Source: Patiria miniata (Eukaryota > Echinodermata > Asteroidea > Valvatida > Asterinidae). Taken from it: a DNA stretch of 64,000 nt. The notes below the pieces were generated by a model that was given only the letters and a program-made list of their open reading frames with translations, searched no databases and had not been told where the DNA came from. Positions 34,801 to 49,800 of the stretch are shown piece by piece (the first letter of the stretch is position 1; each line of letters opens with the position of its first letter). Both the position numbers and the translations under genes were made by a program. The stretch is from the NCBI RefSeq assembly GCF_015706575.1, contig NW_024037076.1:8032777-8096776 (forward strand), written 5' to 3'.

Positions 34801-37800
34801 TGAGAATGAAAAACTACACTGATTTTTAAATTATCAGTGGTTAATCCCTTTGTAGAAGAGTATAAATTCCTCTGTCCCAAATGTTTTGGGAGTTTTGAAA
34901 ATTGCTTCGTTTGTGCCTTTCCAAAACATTCTTCCCTCATTAGTGGACGATGTTTGGTGCATCTCTACTGAATGTTACCGTTATGACTAAGCTAATGGCA
35001 ATCAAACAAGATTCTTTTTTTTTGTTGAATAATAACTGTTGATGGTTCCATTCATTATAAGAGAGGTTTTCTTCTCATATTTTTTTCTCTTTTAATTACT
35101 GCTTTTCTCAGGGATGCAGAGAACAACATGATCAAATCTTTTCTGAGTGATCTCAACAGCCAAGGCATCAATGAGCTCTACATTGGGGCTTCAGGTTGGT
35201 TGCTGAGCTCAAAAAAAGTTTTTCATTTGACAGATAATCAGATAATCGCTAAAGAAGAGAGTACATAAGCTGACCTAGTTATAACAATCGATACTTTCTG
35301 GCAGCTTTTTAAACAATAAAGCCATATGCCAAACTGCTATATCAGATTAAAAACCAGCTGCTGCAAGGCCATTCTCACGGCCTGATGAACAGAGATAATA
35401 ATTGTGTAGCGCTTTGAAACCTTCAGTGTAAAACGCTACATAAACATCACATTGTTATTATTATTATTAATTACAACTTTGCTACCTTTTCAGGCTGACA
35501 AGTTATATACACCTGGCACAGGTGTACTGTTTTTATCAAACACCCTGCAACATAGGTGGCAGAGGTGGGAGGAGAAGGAAAAGGGGGCGTGTCCTTCCCC
35601 CAACCCACCATCACCCCTGTTTGAAAGTTTCCTCCTTTGTCTTCCCCCTATTAGACCACAAGACGTTGGACCACAAGACCATTATTGCTCTGTAACCCCC
35701 CCCCCTTCACCCCCAGCCTGCTCCCAACTGACCGACTATCATATTCCGTCTCAATCATCTTCAGATCTCGAGAAGGATGGCACCTTTGTCTGGGTTGACG
35801 GCACGTCTGCCCGCTCCCCGTACTCCCACTGGGTCAGTGGTCAACCTCCAGACACCCCAGATCAGAAGAAAGACTGTGCTTACATAGACACCGGTTTGTA
35901 CCCGATTTGACATTCAGAAATGAAGTTGAATACAAAAATAAAAGTTGAAATCTTCAGATCATTGAATAAAATTATTATCTGCCAAGTTAACAATGTTCAG
36001 TAGGGTGTATACAGGCTGAGTCAAAAAAAGCGGAACCCAAACCCAAAATATATTTTATATTTAAAAAAATATGTAGCACCAAACATAATAATGAATGGGA
36101 AGCCAATTTCATAAGCCACTTTTAGATGAATAAATGACTAAAATTGCTCAATCCGTTCAAAGACTGTCACCATTTAAACGCAATGACCCTAAAACCCGTT
36201 TCTCCAAAGTAAAAAGGAATTTATTGTGTATTCTGTTTGGAACAACAAAGAAAATGACACAGAATACTTGCTTCAATAACTGTCAACAAGGCTGTACACA
36301 ATATATTTATTAACAACCCTGGTTAGGCAAAAAATATTATTTATGAAACCAACTTTTTTCTTACAAAACGGGCCTTCAAAAGGACTTTGTTGAATTTGTT
36401 TTACTTTTAAACTGAGGTTTTATCGCTGGTGATGTTTGAAGTCAATTGTAACGATGATTCTAGAAATCCCATTTTTGGACGAATGAGGTTTTAGGGTCAT
36501 TGTGTTTAAATGATGATCTCTTTGAACGGATTGATCAATTTTCAGTAATTTTTTTTCATCTAAAAGTAGCTTATGAAATTTGGCTTTCCAGTCATTATTA
36601 TTTTTGGTGCTACATATTTTTTTAAATATGAAAAACATTTTTGGGGGTTTGGGTTCTGTTTTTTTTTTGACTCCTCTGTATGAATAGTGGCAAGTTAAAA
36701 ATCAGTTGTCCAAGTCCATCCATATGCAAGACCATCTATATAAGAAACACATTTGACCCAACCAAACTAGTGGAGTTAGCATCCACAATGCAGTGTCAGC
36801 CATTTCTGTGGACTGTTTTGGGATCTGTTCCAAACTAGTGGATTTAGCACCCACAATGCAGTGTCAGCCCTTTCTGTGGAGTGTTTTGGGATCTGTTCCA
36901 AACTAGTGGATTTAGCACCCACAATGCAGTGTCAGCCATTTCTGTGGACTGTTTTGGGATCTGTTCCAAACTAGTGGATTTAGCACCCACAATGCAGTGT
37001 CAGCCCTTTCTGTGGAGTGTTTTGGGATCTGTTCCAAACTAGTGGATTTAGCATCCACAATGCAGTATGAGCCCTTTCTGTGGAGTGTTTTGGGATCTGT
37101 TCCAAACTAGTGGATTTAGCACCCACAATGCAGTGTCAGCCCTTTCTGTGGACTGTTTTGGGATCTGTTCCAAACTAGTGGATTTAGCACCCACAATGCA
37201 GTGTTGGCCCTTTCTTTGGAGTGTTTTGGGATCTGTTCCAAACTAGTGGATTTAGCACCCACAATGCAGTGTCGGCCCTTTCTGTGGACTTTTTTGGGAT
37301 CTGTTCCAAACTAGTGGATTTAGCATCCACAATGCAGTATTAGCCCTTTCTGTGGATATTTTGGGATCTCTTATATTCATTTTTTTAAATTACATTTTTA
37401 AATTTTGATATTTTTATAGCGGACAGCTTAGATTGTGAATGGAGAGCCGGGGATTGCTTCATGTTGGGAGCCTATGTTTGTCAAACCAAAGCAGGTAACT
37501 CCATCATCAAATCATATTAACCCTAATATTTTTGCTGGGATGCAACCTCAATCCTGCAATATCCTCCAACTGCCTCTATGTAAAAATAGCATACATTCCC
37601 AATCCTATCCTGCAAAATCCTCCGTTATGTCTTGAATGTGGTCCTTGGAGGGGTGACCACCGCCAGCAGTCACTGTCAATATGTTGAGGCAGAGCCAGTG
37701 ACATCCTGGAGCAGTGCGGAGGATTTCAAGTGTAATCTAGGCCTAAATTTATGCGCGGCTGAGCATTAACAATGGCCCAAGACCTTGACACAGTGCATTC

Positions 37801-40800
37801 TCCGAAAATCAGCAACACACTTTTTGCCATGTAGCCTCAATCCTGCAAAGTCCTCCATTTTGCAAAGAGGACTTTGGAGGATTTGAGAAGGTTAGGGTTA
37901 CTTATCGCCATTTGCGAGTTAGCCACGCCCCTTAGACAACCCTATGAAATTTTTGTACGATAAGTTTTGTTTGTCTCACATGTTGCGTGTTCTCAGTACG
38001 TCCATCTGTATATCATGTGATTGGACAATATTTCACAAGCTGCATTGATGCGATTCTGACGCGATAGGTCGGCCACAGAGATTATAGTGAACTGTAATCA
38101 TGTCTAGAACCAAGGCAGCCACAGTTCAGACTGCTTTGTCTATTTCAAGGAGACCATAAGTACAGCCAGAAGCAGGTATAAACATCGGACCCAAACTCTG
38201 ATGAAAAAACTGTGGTGGGGCAGGGAGGGGGCTGTTGGCAAAAATCAACAATAATTTGAATATTCCCAAAAATGTCCTCAGTTATGTCATTTGTTTCATC
38301 TTGTCTTTCCTGTACAGGTCACAAAGTGGAGTCCGTGCCTTCAACTCCCAGTAAGTTGAAGAACCCACTTATTTTGTTTTATCGAGATGAACAGTACAGA
38401 TTTGAAATTACTGCATAAATTACTTGCTGTGACTTCATAAATTAAGGTTTGCCTTTGCGTTCTCATTGATGGTAAGCCAGCCTGTACTGCTTTCTCTTTT
38501 TCTTTGTTTCCTTCGGACAGTAACTGACCACTGTGACGGGCCGAGTTGGGATCTGCACAAAAACTACTGCTACGAGATTGTCCTGACGTATGAAAAGTGG
38601 GCCGACGCTGACACAAAGTGTAAAGCACTGGGTGCCGAATTGGTCAGCATACATAGTGACGATGAACAATCCTTCATGTCGGGTGAGACCATGAACTCTG
38701 ACAGTATGTTTCATTTGTTGTTGATGTTGTTGGAAGTTGCCCATTAAAAGGGTGAAAGCAACTTGAGGTAGGGCTAAGGAACTAAGGCTCCCTTTACACA
38801 GGGCTGCGACCTTTGTACCACCTATGAGCGACCCAAAAAATGGTCAGGACGCTCAATGGTCGCCTAAACCCAGAAAATCCTGTTTCTATGTAAATGCAAT
38901 TTTCGGGTATTTTTATGTCAAGCTACGAGCTACCTGTGCATCCACTGAGCCACTTGCCTGCCTCCCCTGTGCTTCCCCTGTGCTTCCCCTGTGCAACCTA
39001 CGGCAACCAGCGCCGAATGGAGGCACAGCGATTGCCACAGTCATCGTTTAATGCACGCTATTGGTTGGCTTAAGGAGGCACAAGGGAGGCAGAAGCATAT
39101 CGCCCAGATTGACGGTAAAATTTGCAACAGAACGAATCTATTACGTGGCGACCATTGGCCGACCATTGTGCATCCTTTCTGCAACCACGGCAATGCTTGT
39201 GTCTCCCTTCTGCCTCATTTGAGCCACCTTTGAGCAACCAACCTCCTCGGCGACCTTTGTGCGACTGTTTTGAACATGTTCAAAGGTTTATGGCGACCAT
39301 GGCGTCCATGGCAATGTCTGAACATCCTGTGTACCTTTGAATGACCTAGGCAACCATTCGTGCCTCCTTTGAGCCTCCAACGGCGACCTGGCCAGTTTTA
39401 AGGTCGCAGAAGGGAGGCCCAAAGGTTGCAGCCCTGTGTAAAAGGGGGTCTAAGCCAGACACGGGTGTTGCTAACCCTGTACTCCAAAAGCACACCTGGG
39501 CGGTGCGGTTGATTATGGTGTACAAGTACCCCTTCCACTGTGAGAGATTTAAGGATATCTGAGTGCCATGGAAGCCGTGTGCCCAGTTTCAGATCCTCTG
39601 CAAAGAGCTTATAGGTTTGTCCACTGTCAAACAAAAATGAGCCAAGCAGTAACAAAACACTATCCATCTAACAAAACCTTAACATTGTCCATCTATTTCT
39701 ACTTTGTAGTCCGTATCAGTGTGATGAACCAACGTGTTTGGATGGGACTGAACGACCAAGCCACAGAAGGGACCTTTGTCTGGACGGATTCGACAAACGT
39801 AATAATTTAACTCCGTCTAAATAATACTTGTATCAGCTTAACGATTTTGGGTTTCTGACTTAGGAGATTGCGGTTCAGTATAGGTGTGGGCAGGATCGCT
39901 TTAGCCGATGTAAACATCTATCCATTTGCACACCAGTTTTCATCGGTTGTGATGAGTTACCATTTATCAAATGAAGGTTTCTTAATGATTCTGGATCAAG
40001 GGATGTAGCCACAGCTGAATCAAAGCCAATGATTGGTGAACACTCTCACGGTAGTATTAAGCTACCAAATAGGCCTCTGTACTAATGACGTCACACTTTG
40101 TTTACATGTGCACTTTCCTATGGAGCCAGTGGGGGCCCACGGTCCACTGAGCACCATAGGAAAGTACACATGTAAACAAAGTGTGACGTCATTAGTACAG
40201 AGGCTTATTATAACGCACACCTTACTCACTTGCAATGTTACAATATTAAGTAAAGAGGTGACAAAGTCTGTCACAAGTCAATGTGGCCCATCAGGCTGGC
40301 ATTTATCTCCGGTTTCCTTGACGTGAACCGACTGAGAATATTTCTGTTCAGCCTGGATGGGATGCCAGTCCATCGCAGGTTACTCCCCAGCTGATGCCAA
40401 TACCCATTTTTACTCCTGGGTTAAAAGAGGCAAGCTGGGGTGAAGTGGCTTGCCCAAGGACACAACATTGGTCAGCAGGTGGATTTGAACCCCTGACCCT
40501 CTGATCATGAGTCACTACAATGTACAATATTACAATAAGTCACAATTTGTGCTACTCCGGTATCCAACCCTCATTTCAGGATAATTCTTTACGGATCACA
40601 GTACTTGAATAATATCCTTATACCCTGTTCACATTTGACCGATGGAAATATAGATTTACGACTTGAGACACCGCAGAATGAAGCTTTATTCATTTGCTTT
40701 CAGTTTGATTACAATAACTGGGCTGACCCCAACGCCATCGGGAGTGAGGACTGCGTGAGCATGGAGGGCCACACCACGAGCTACGGGCTGTGGAAAGCAC

Positions 40801-43800
40801 GCAACTGCGACGAGCTGAACTACTACGCTTGCAAGAAACCGTCAAGTGAGTCAGCTGAGCTATTGAGTCAAAAAAAAAAAAAAATATAAAAAATGAAAGA
40901 ACTGAATTTATGTCAAATGTACACAGCTTGACCACTCATAAAAATTTGAAAATCCCAAGATGACCACAGCAAAAATTCCCAAGATTTCCCAAGATATCGG
41001 CATTATGTATCAAAATAGCAGCATGGACCTTATTTTTCTTATGAATGGGGCGCACAATTAACATTTTGCACATGTACAATCCATACTTTCTAAGCTCTCT
41101 CTGTAATAAGCAAACAAATCCCACAGCTCAGCGAAACGTTCCCAAGACCACGCTAAAATTCCCAAGATCTTTGGGAACAATCCCAAGGAGTGGCCACGCT
41201 GAATGTACACATCACATTCAATGTCATAAAAATCAAATATAAAATAATAAATTTTATTCCAAGTGAGAGACAGACTTTATTTTCCGTCTAACTCTTTTTT
41301 CCCTTTTCTTTTGCCCAATTTTAGTCAAAGGAACAGCAGCCCCCCCTCCACCACTGCCAACAAGTAAGTCTATTCTAAAAAAAAAACGTAGAAAGGAAAA
41401 GACAATTTGTTTGAAAGGGCTCATGTAATGTAATTTTTTAATCCTTGAAAATGCACCTTTTTGTGTCCTATTTTTGTGTGTTTGGCCTTTTGGTATTTTA
41501 TGCTAATAAAAATTTGCATATTCAGGTTCGCGTTCCGATCTGACAAATAATAGCAACCGCGCTGCAGACACTTGTGCGTGCTTCGCCGAATAAAAAAATG
41601 AAAATTTTCAACGGTGCGTCTTAAGAAGCGCAGTTTTCAATAATATTTACAAAAAAAGGGATGTCAAGTACTTTTCACACACAAAGGGTAGTAGAAAAAT
41701 GCACAAAATTTGTTTTCAAGAAAAATTCATTGCACGGACCTATCCAGATGTGATGAGGCTAACGCTCAAATGAATTTTAAAGAAACGCTAAAATCCGTCA
41801 TACTGACTTGTTAGTATCCACCCCCAATAGCTAAACCTATTATTATCGAAACACAACTCATCATGCCTGCAACGTACATCACAGCACCATAAATTTGTAT
41901 CATTGTTTTCCTCGGGGTGTAAAATCTGTAACTGGCAATTCATAAGTGTCACACTATCCAGCTTTCTGTCATTGTAAAATTTGCCTGGAATTTCTCATTT
42001 CCAGGTACATTTTTATTGAGTTAACCAGTTTGCGCTGGATGACTTGTATACACGCAACGGTTTTACGGTATTCGGAACAGATGACGGATAAACATGCAGG
42101 GAGTGAGGCCAGATATATCTGTCAGTGACCCGCTTCCAGCGAGCGAGGCCGGAAAAGTGTGCTGCTCGCAGGTGATGGCTTCAACCCGCCCGGCATTGGG
42201 GTTGAGTGAAAAATAATCCCGCGCCTCGTTCCGTTCTTGTCAAAATATTCCCAGCGTTAACTGGTTAAAGCAGCCCAGTAGCGCACAGTGTGACAGGTGC
42301 ATACGTTTCCGACACACAACAGAAAGTGGCTGTGAAATTTGTTTGAAATGTCTATTTAGCAAGCAAAAACTCTTTTTATTTTCTCCTTTTCAGTAATTTA
42401 CGACTCCCGTTGCGGCTCAGGCTGGGAATTGGACAAGAAGTCCGGCAAGTGCTACTTGTTTCAGCCGTTTGAGAAAGTCAACTGGTTTGGGGCTCGCTAC
42501 GCGTGTCGCCTGCTGGGCGGTGATCTCATGAGCCTGACAGGGAATGACGACTTGGCCTATGCTACTAGTAAGTTGGGAAATAGCGAGCTCCATCTAAACT
42601 ATGCAGAGCGTAACACATTGTTGTAGTTGAAATACTTGTGATGGATTACAAGTCCTCGCAAGTCATTTGCGAGGGATTCCGTACCAAGTCAATCACAAGC
42701 TATTCCAATAAGCTGTGACAAAGGTAGGCCTGGGCGAGTCGTGGATTTTTCTACTCGAGCACTCGCAAAGAAATTACTTTCAAGTAGTCAAGTACTCGCG
42801 TGTAGTTAAAAAAATTCCCAGAAAAGCAGAAAAATGACATATAACTAGTATGACGGGATGTAACTACAAGCAAATAGCATGCAAGTCGCACCACATTCTT
42901 CAGCACTGAGATATCCTAACTGCGACGTTTAAAGTCATTTTACTTGAATTTTTGACAAATGGAATCCTAGGGAGAGAGAGCTGGAGGGAGTGATTCCCTG
43001 TTTGCAGGGGACGCATTAAGCCGTGAACCCTAACCCCTAAATTGGTACTGCTTCTATTCGCGCCAGGACGAGAACTCAAGAAGATGACAAACCAGGAGTA
43101 GAACAACAAGTAGCATGAACTACTCCTGAGTACTCGAGTAATTGAGTTACTCGCCCCGCGGTAGACCAAGGCATTCCTTTGTTATTGGTCATCCCCTGTG
43201 TCTTGTGACTTGACTTTAGAATTGTCTTGTGATTTACTTGTGACCGGACTTGTGTTACACTTGTGATCCTTCATAACTGCCTTGACTACAACACCAATAT
43301 ATCATTGGGCTCGTTTCCCTACGAGTTTTTCACCCAACTTAAAATACTGTACATGCCAATTACATGTACTTATAATAAAAAGAGAGTGTGTGGCCTAGTG
43401 GTTAGGGTTCGTGACTCATGATCAGAGGGTCCGGGGTTCGAATCCAGCCGCTGGTCATATATTGTGTCCTTTTGCAAGGCACTTCACCCCCACTTGCCCC
43501 TCTTCACCCAGGAGTATAAATGGGTACCGGCATTAGCTGGGGAGTAACCTGCGATGGACTAGCATCCCATCCAGGGGGAGTAGAAATATTCTCAGTCGTT
43601 TCATGCTACTGAAACCGGAGATAAACGCCGGCCTGTTGAACCACATTGGCTCGGGACAGACTTTCCTTTTTTTTTACTAATAAAAAAAGAAGCCTTGTGT
43701 CAAACAGGTAACAATTTTGTGTTGTAATTCCACAGGTCGGTTGATAACCACCGGCGGGGGAGAATCCTGGATAGGATGCAACGACCTGGGCACCGAGGGC

Positions 43801-46800
43801 GGATGGGTCTGGAGTGACAAGAAACCCTTCTCATTGCTCAACTGGAACCCAGGTAAAAACAATCATCTGTCTGTCTCTCATCTCAATCCGAGTTAGCTAT
43901 TGGGTACTGTGAGCCTGTTTAAGTCCAGGGAATAGACCGATTCTTCGAGCCCCACCCCCAAATCTTTTGACCAATCATGACTTTGGGCAGCTGGGGGGGG
44001 GGGATTCTAAAAGGTTACAAAGGTAACATTTATCGCATTTTAACAGATTTCACTCAAAAGGCAACATTTTCCAGCCAACTTCTGATGCACAGCCAAACGT
44101 CCCAAATACTGATTTGCAAAAGTCATTTCAACAGTATTGTGCGATATTTCTTGCCGAAACTTCATATGTTTCAATACTCCGGGGTGTGCACTGGAGCGTA
44201 AATTGTCAAACAATAGGCTGTGCACAACAGCCAATTCAAGATCAACATGCGGTCCACCTCCACAGACTTAACGGACTTTGTGTGCGTGTGTACAAAAGAC
44301 ACTGTGTATAAAAACAGCCAGTGCGTGTTATCATGTCCTCCGATTCGAACTGGTTAATTAAGTAACAGTTTCAAGTATTCCCATGGTCATGTATTTCTCG
44401 ATGATGCAGGATCATAACTAAATTGGATCCATTTGTTTACTTAAAAAGAACATTCTTGATCTTCATTTTTATCCTGTCAATGTTTGGTCCTACCGTGTTT
44501 CAGGTCAACCCGATAACTGGTTTGGTTACAGCCAGATAGGAGAACACTGCTGCAACATATACAACGCCCTCGGAACGTGGAACGACAACTTCTGTGAAAA
44601 CCAAATAGGCTACAGCTGCAACAAAGATGGTAAGCTGATTTATTGTTTTTTTATTGTTACGACTATTCAAAGAAATAGTGTAATCCACTTTCAATAATGG
44701 TAACCTAAGTATTTGCTTTTTTGAAAGATTTTCAGTCAAAGTGGAATAAGAGAAAATAAGTTAGTTTGATAGGCATCATGGTTGATCTTGAGCAATTATC
44801 AATAATAATGTTTTTGAAAATGGAAAGTTTTGGGGTGTTTAGGTGTTAGAGACATTCTTGAAATTAAATTTAATTTCGATTGAAGCATGATTTTCCATCA
44901 AAAGAAATGATTTCAAACATTGCAAAATCAGTATTCCATAATGCTACAAAACTTGGAAGATGGTGGGCGCTTAGCGTATGGGCTCCATGCGCAGATACAA
45001 GAGGGCGCTTTTTATCACTTTCGAGAGTTGTGGACAGGACACGATGCGTGTGTGTACTGAATTGCACATGTGTAGTGTCTTCGCGTGAGCTTCAGGCGTC
45101 ATCCGCAGTGGGTTTGAATGTCGTTTCCAGAGCTTTCCCTAAATTTCCCTTTCATACCATGGAGGGGGGGGGGGGGGGGGGGGGGGCTTTTGCACTGAGG
45201 CCATAGCGGCTAAAAATCTGCCAAACTTTCACTTTATCATTGTTCTATCGGGTATTTGTGCATAGAGTCCACAGGACTTGACTTATTAGAGAGGTTTCGC
45301 ATGCAAACGGATACGTTTAGGGCGACGGATACGTCATCAGTTATGACTGGCCTCATATTGGTACAATTGACAGGCTGTGGTGGGTATGTTATCTGAGGGT
45401 ACCATGCCTTGACTGACATTGATAGATGTGGCGGGTCAGCGCTGGTGAGTGCCTGTCAAACTGGCCTCATATTGGTACAATTGACAGGCTGTGGTAGGTA
45501 TGTTAACTGAGGGTACCATGCCTTGACTGACATTGATAGATGTGGTGGGTCAGTGCTGGTGAGTGCCTGTCAAACTGGCCTCATATTGGTACAATTGACA
45601 GGCTGTGGTAGGTATGTTAACTGAGGGTACCATGCCTTGACTGACATTGATAGATGTGGCGGGTCAGCACTGGTGAGTGCCTGTCAATGATAGATTTAGC
45701 TCAGTAACAATGAAGACACAAAAGGTTCACTCTGGTAGGCCGTGACCAGCCTGTACAAAAGCCATCGAGAGAGGTAGGGGTAAGGTTTAATTTTTTTTTT
45801 ACAGTTTGTGATAGGTATAGGAGGGTTAGGTAATGGGTTAATACAGTTTTTTATCTTATCACATCTCAGATATGGTGCTCAAGTATTTCTTAACCTACTC
45901 GGAGAAGAAAATCATGGGTTCGCCAGACAGTATGGTGGTTCAGAATGCCTGGCCCAAGGACTGCGCCGAGAAGTGTCGCACCTTGCCTACCAACACCTTC
46001 TACTGCAAGTCCTTTGACTACGAGAGGGCCACACGGACCTGTTACCTCTACAAGGTGGACCAGGCCACCGCTGGGGGTCTGATTCCGACCTTTGACACGC
46101 AGCATTTTGATTACTACGAGCGAGGTAAGGTCATCTTTTCTGCTAGTGGATGACACTTACCATTTGGTCCATCTGTGGAGTTAACACGGTTACCAGAGAA
46201 ATTACACCAATGGGTGTAATTTAAAAAATATTGTACGTACACTCATACACACTGCCCCATCCCAGGGAGCTGGTGATTGTTGTATCAAAATAAGGCATCA
46301 GAATTTCAAAGCACAAAATCTGAAGGTGAAACTTAAAATTTGTCAGGTAAAAATTATTCAGGAACCCTAGAATTAATCAGAAAGGAATATTTGCATCGGG
46401 ATTAGAATCAAAATCCTTAAGAATAAAATCCTCATTTCCTGGTGAATCAGATGGCTGAAGCTTTTGACGTTAATATACAGCTACTCCGTCAAATGATAAA
46501 ATAAACTTGTACAGTGGAACGTCGCTATACTGAACACTGCTATACCGAACATTCGGATATACCGAGCATCGTCCTTGGCTCCCGATTTTGTGTACAGAAC
46601 TTACCGAACATTGTTGTTGAAAACCGTCAACAGAAGAGGGACAAGTGGCTGTTATTTCCCCAAGGAATAGAAGGGGAAAGCCACCCATTGCTGTAGGTAC
46701 AGGAGCTCAAAAACTGTGGAAACATAATTCAATAGTCGGCATGTGTTCAAAAATCGCATTTCAGTAAATGCCAGGGCATGCAGGGTGAAGTTCTGAAGGG

Positions 46801-49800
46801 CACTATTTATTGAAAAGTGTGTACCTGAGCACCAGCAGCTCAAAATCGCTATACCCAACGATCGCTATCACAAACAATTTCCGTGGATCTCACGATGTTC
46901 GTTGGAGCGGCGTTCCACTGTATTAGCTTCAAAGTTTCCTAACTTAGTAATTTCCCCATCTTATTTTTTTGGCAGATTTATTTGCCACCCCTCCTCCTCA
47001 GCCGACCCCCGTGCCGGCCAACAAGGGATGCCCCACAGGCTGGGGTCAGTACAAAGAATACTGCTACTACGCCAACTTCAACAAGTCGGATTTCGCCGGA
47101 GCCCAGGCCGAGTGCCAGAAACTGGGAGCAGAGGTGACCACGATCCATAACATGAATGTCAACAATTTCCTGCGTGCATTTGTCTATGAACAAAGTAAGT
47201 TATGTGAAAAGGGTGCTGTGGGTGTTGTGTTGTGTGGGTGGGGTCGTGGGGGGACAAGTCTTTCCAGATTATTTAAATAGCATCTGACTAGCACCCATAA
47301 ACTAAGACATTTACAAATAGGGCTTGATGCCACAGTTGGTAGAGCATCCATATGGTGTTTCGGATGTCCAAGGTTCAAATCTAGCTCCAGTTCAACCTTA
47401 TACAACATTTTTTCAAATTGTAAAGGTTATAAAAATTAAAGACAAATTTGAGAAAGGAAAACTTTTCAATCATTGGGTATAGTGCCATTTCTCTGCTCAG
47501 CACTAGAGTCAAGGCCAGGGTATACTAGTCGGAAAAGTACGTTGACATTAGATAATATTTTGGTTATGAGTTAAACACATTTTCAACTTGGGCGGATCTT
47601 GCCGTGAATGGTTCCTTAAAAAAAAAAACGTGTTGTGAATTTGCAGTTGCCTGAAGCAACTTTATTCAGATCAGGAACAATCGTGTTTTTATGGATGGTT
47701 ATTTTTTCCCATCCCAAAAAGACCCAATCGAGAACCGGTTTTGGATCGGACTGACTGACCAGAAACAAGAGATGCTGTACGAGTGGTACACTGGTGAACC
47801 TGTTGTCTTTACCAACTGGAACGCCAGGGAGCCCAATGACGCCAATGGAGAGGACTGCACCGAAATGTATATTGACTCTGTAAGTATTTGATTTCTGGTG
47901 ATGAAACTTAAAGCTATAGTCCATCATTTGCAGCTATCCGAAAAGTAACTGGCGTGTTTATTGTTGAAAAACATACTTGGTTGAAAGATAGTAAGGGGAC
48001 TAAACTCCCTGTGAAATTATTCTTTCTTTCTGGTAAGCTGTCATTTTGAAGTAATCAACGAAAGAAGGCATTTCCAACAGTGCTTCTTAAGACGCACCGT
48101 AGGAAATTTAAATTAGTACTTCGTTTTGTTATTCGGCGAAGCGCGCGCAAGCATTGGAACGACGCACACGCACGCGCGGTTGCTATAATTCGTCGGATCA
48201 GTGCGCGACATCGCGTACAGTAGCTGCAATCGGCTCAGTGAGAACGTGTCTCGGACGCTGAATTCAGGCCCAATTCAAAACATGATTCAGCAACTTTTGA
48301 TTTGAAATTGAGATCCTAGAATGCTGTTTTTCTCAGAATATACAGCTGAAGCTGAGCTGAAACTTCATCAGGTTAGTTGTTCAGCACCCTTCTTTAGATT
48401 TTGAGCACTTTTGTTGCTTCAAACGAACAAGATGCACAAATTACAAATGATGGTCTATATCTTTAAGGATTCCTCAAAAAGGACTGTAGCTTAGAAGTCC
48501 TTAAAAAAAAACACCTTGAGAGTAATGTATTATTATCATTGCTGGTAATAAAACCAAGGATTCCTCAAAAACGCCCTGGGCACTGTAGCTCGCAAGCCTG
48601 AAGAAACCTGTAGAGAGAAGACAGACAGCAGAAATCACAGTTTTAGCAGTGGGAGGAAAACCCCAGGAGAATAGTCTAGGGAAAACCCACGGAATCAGGT
48701 AGGGACTGAAAACCCATCCACGTGTGGACCATGCCAGGGCAGGAATCGAACCTGGGCCATAGTGGTGGAAGGCGCGGAAAGAACACTGCTTTTTGGAGAA
48801 AACCCCAGAACGTGGAAGGGACTGAAAGCACCATCCATACGTGGGCCTGGGCAGGATAAAGATTTCTCATCAGATAAACCACGGATCCTCTACACAAGGA
48901 TAAACGACTTCCAAAATTTCTGGTTCGAGGCCTGATAACGGCCTGTGCGCATATAGAACATACAATGCGCGTGCGCGAGACTAGAGTCGGCACGCGACTG
49001 CAGTTGAATTTCTGTCAAGTCTCCCGTGATTGGGTTTCGTGTAGGGGGCCCACAGGCCGTTATCGTGCCTCTAGACAAACCATTCTGTACACTTTGTATA
49101 CTAGCTCAGATGAGTCATTTATCCTTGTGTAGAGGATCCGTGGATAAACATAGTAGATAAATGCATACAATTTGTATTCAAATCTACAATCTTTAATTTG
49201 TCATAACAAATGACGGAAATAACATACAAGTAAAGTTTGCATGTAAGCTGGAAAATGTAAAAAAAACTAGTGTTGTATTTGCTTCAGATTCAGAAGTTTT
49301 CTACAATGTCGTTTGTCTCCTGGATGATAGTTCTTGCAAATGATGGATGGTTTTCCTCGTAATTGATCAATTCATGAGAGCACACAAACTTGGAATGCCC
49401 AACTGGCTTTTTAAAATGAAAAAATTCAAATTGTTGACAAATCCAGCCGTTTTGTCTTCTTGCACAGGGGTTCTGGAATGACGTGCCTTGCCAGGGTTAC
49501 ACCTACAATTCCATTTGTCGGAAAATTGTATCGACTGGTAACCCGCCTCCGGTGCAGGACACAACATGCCCGACAGGTGGCGTGAGTATCATATATATCC
49601 CTATTAATTAGTTCTGATAATATAGATTTTACCGGCCAATTTCCTGAAATGCTCATTCACTTCTGAAAATCGCTCATTGATTTTTGTATGAATTCGAATG
49701 CACGTCTTAATTTCATTTCAATTCAACAAAAGTTCAGTCGTTTTTATTTTAGTTGTTGGTATTTTCCTGAATTTCGGAAGCAGGCCTTTTTATCACTGGG

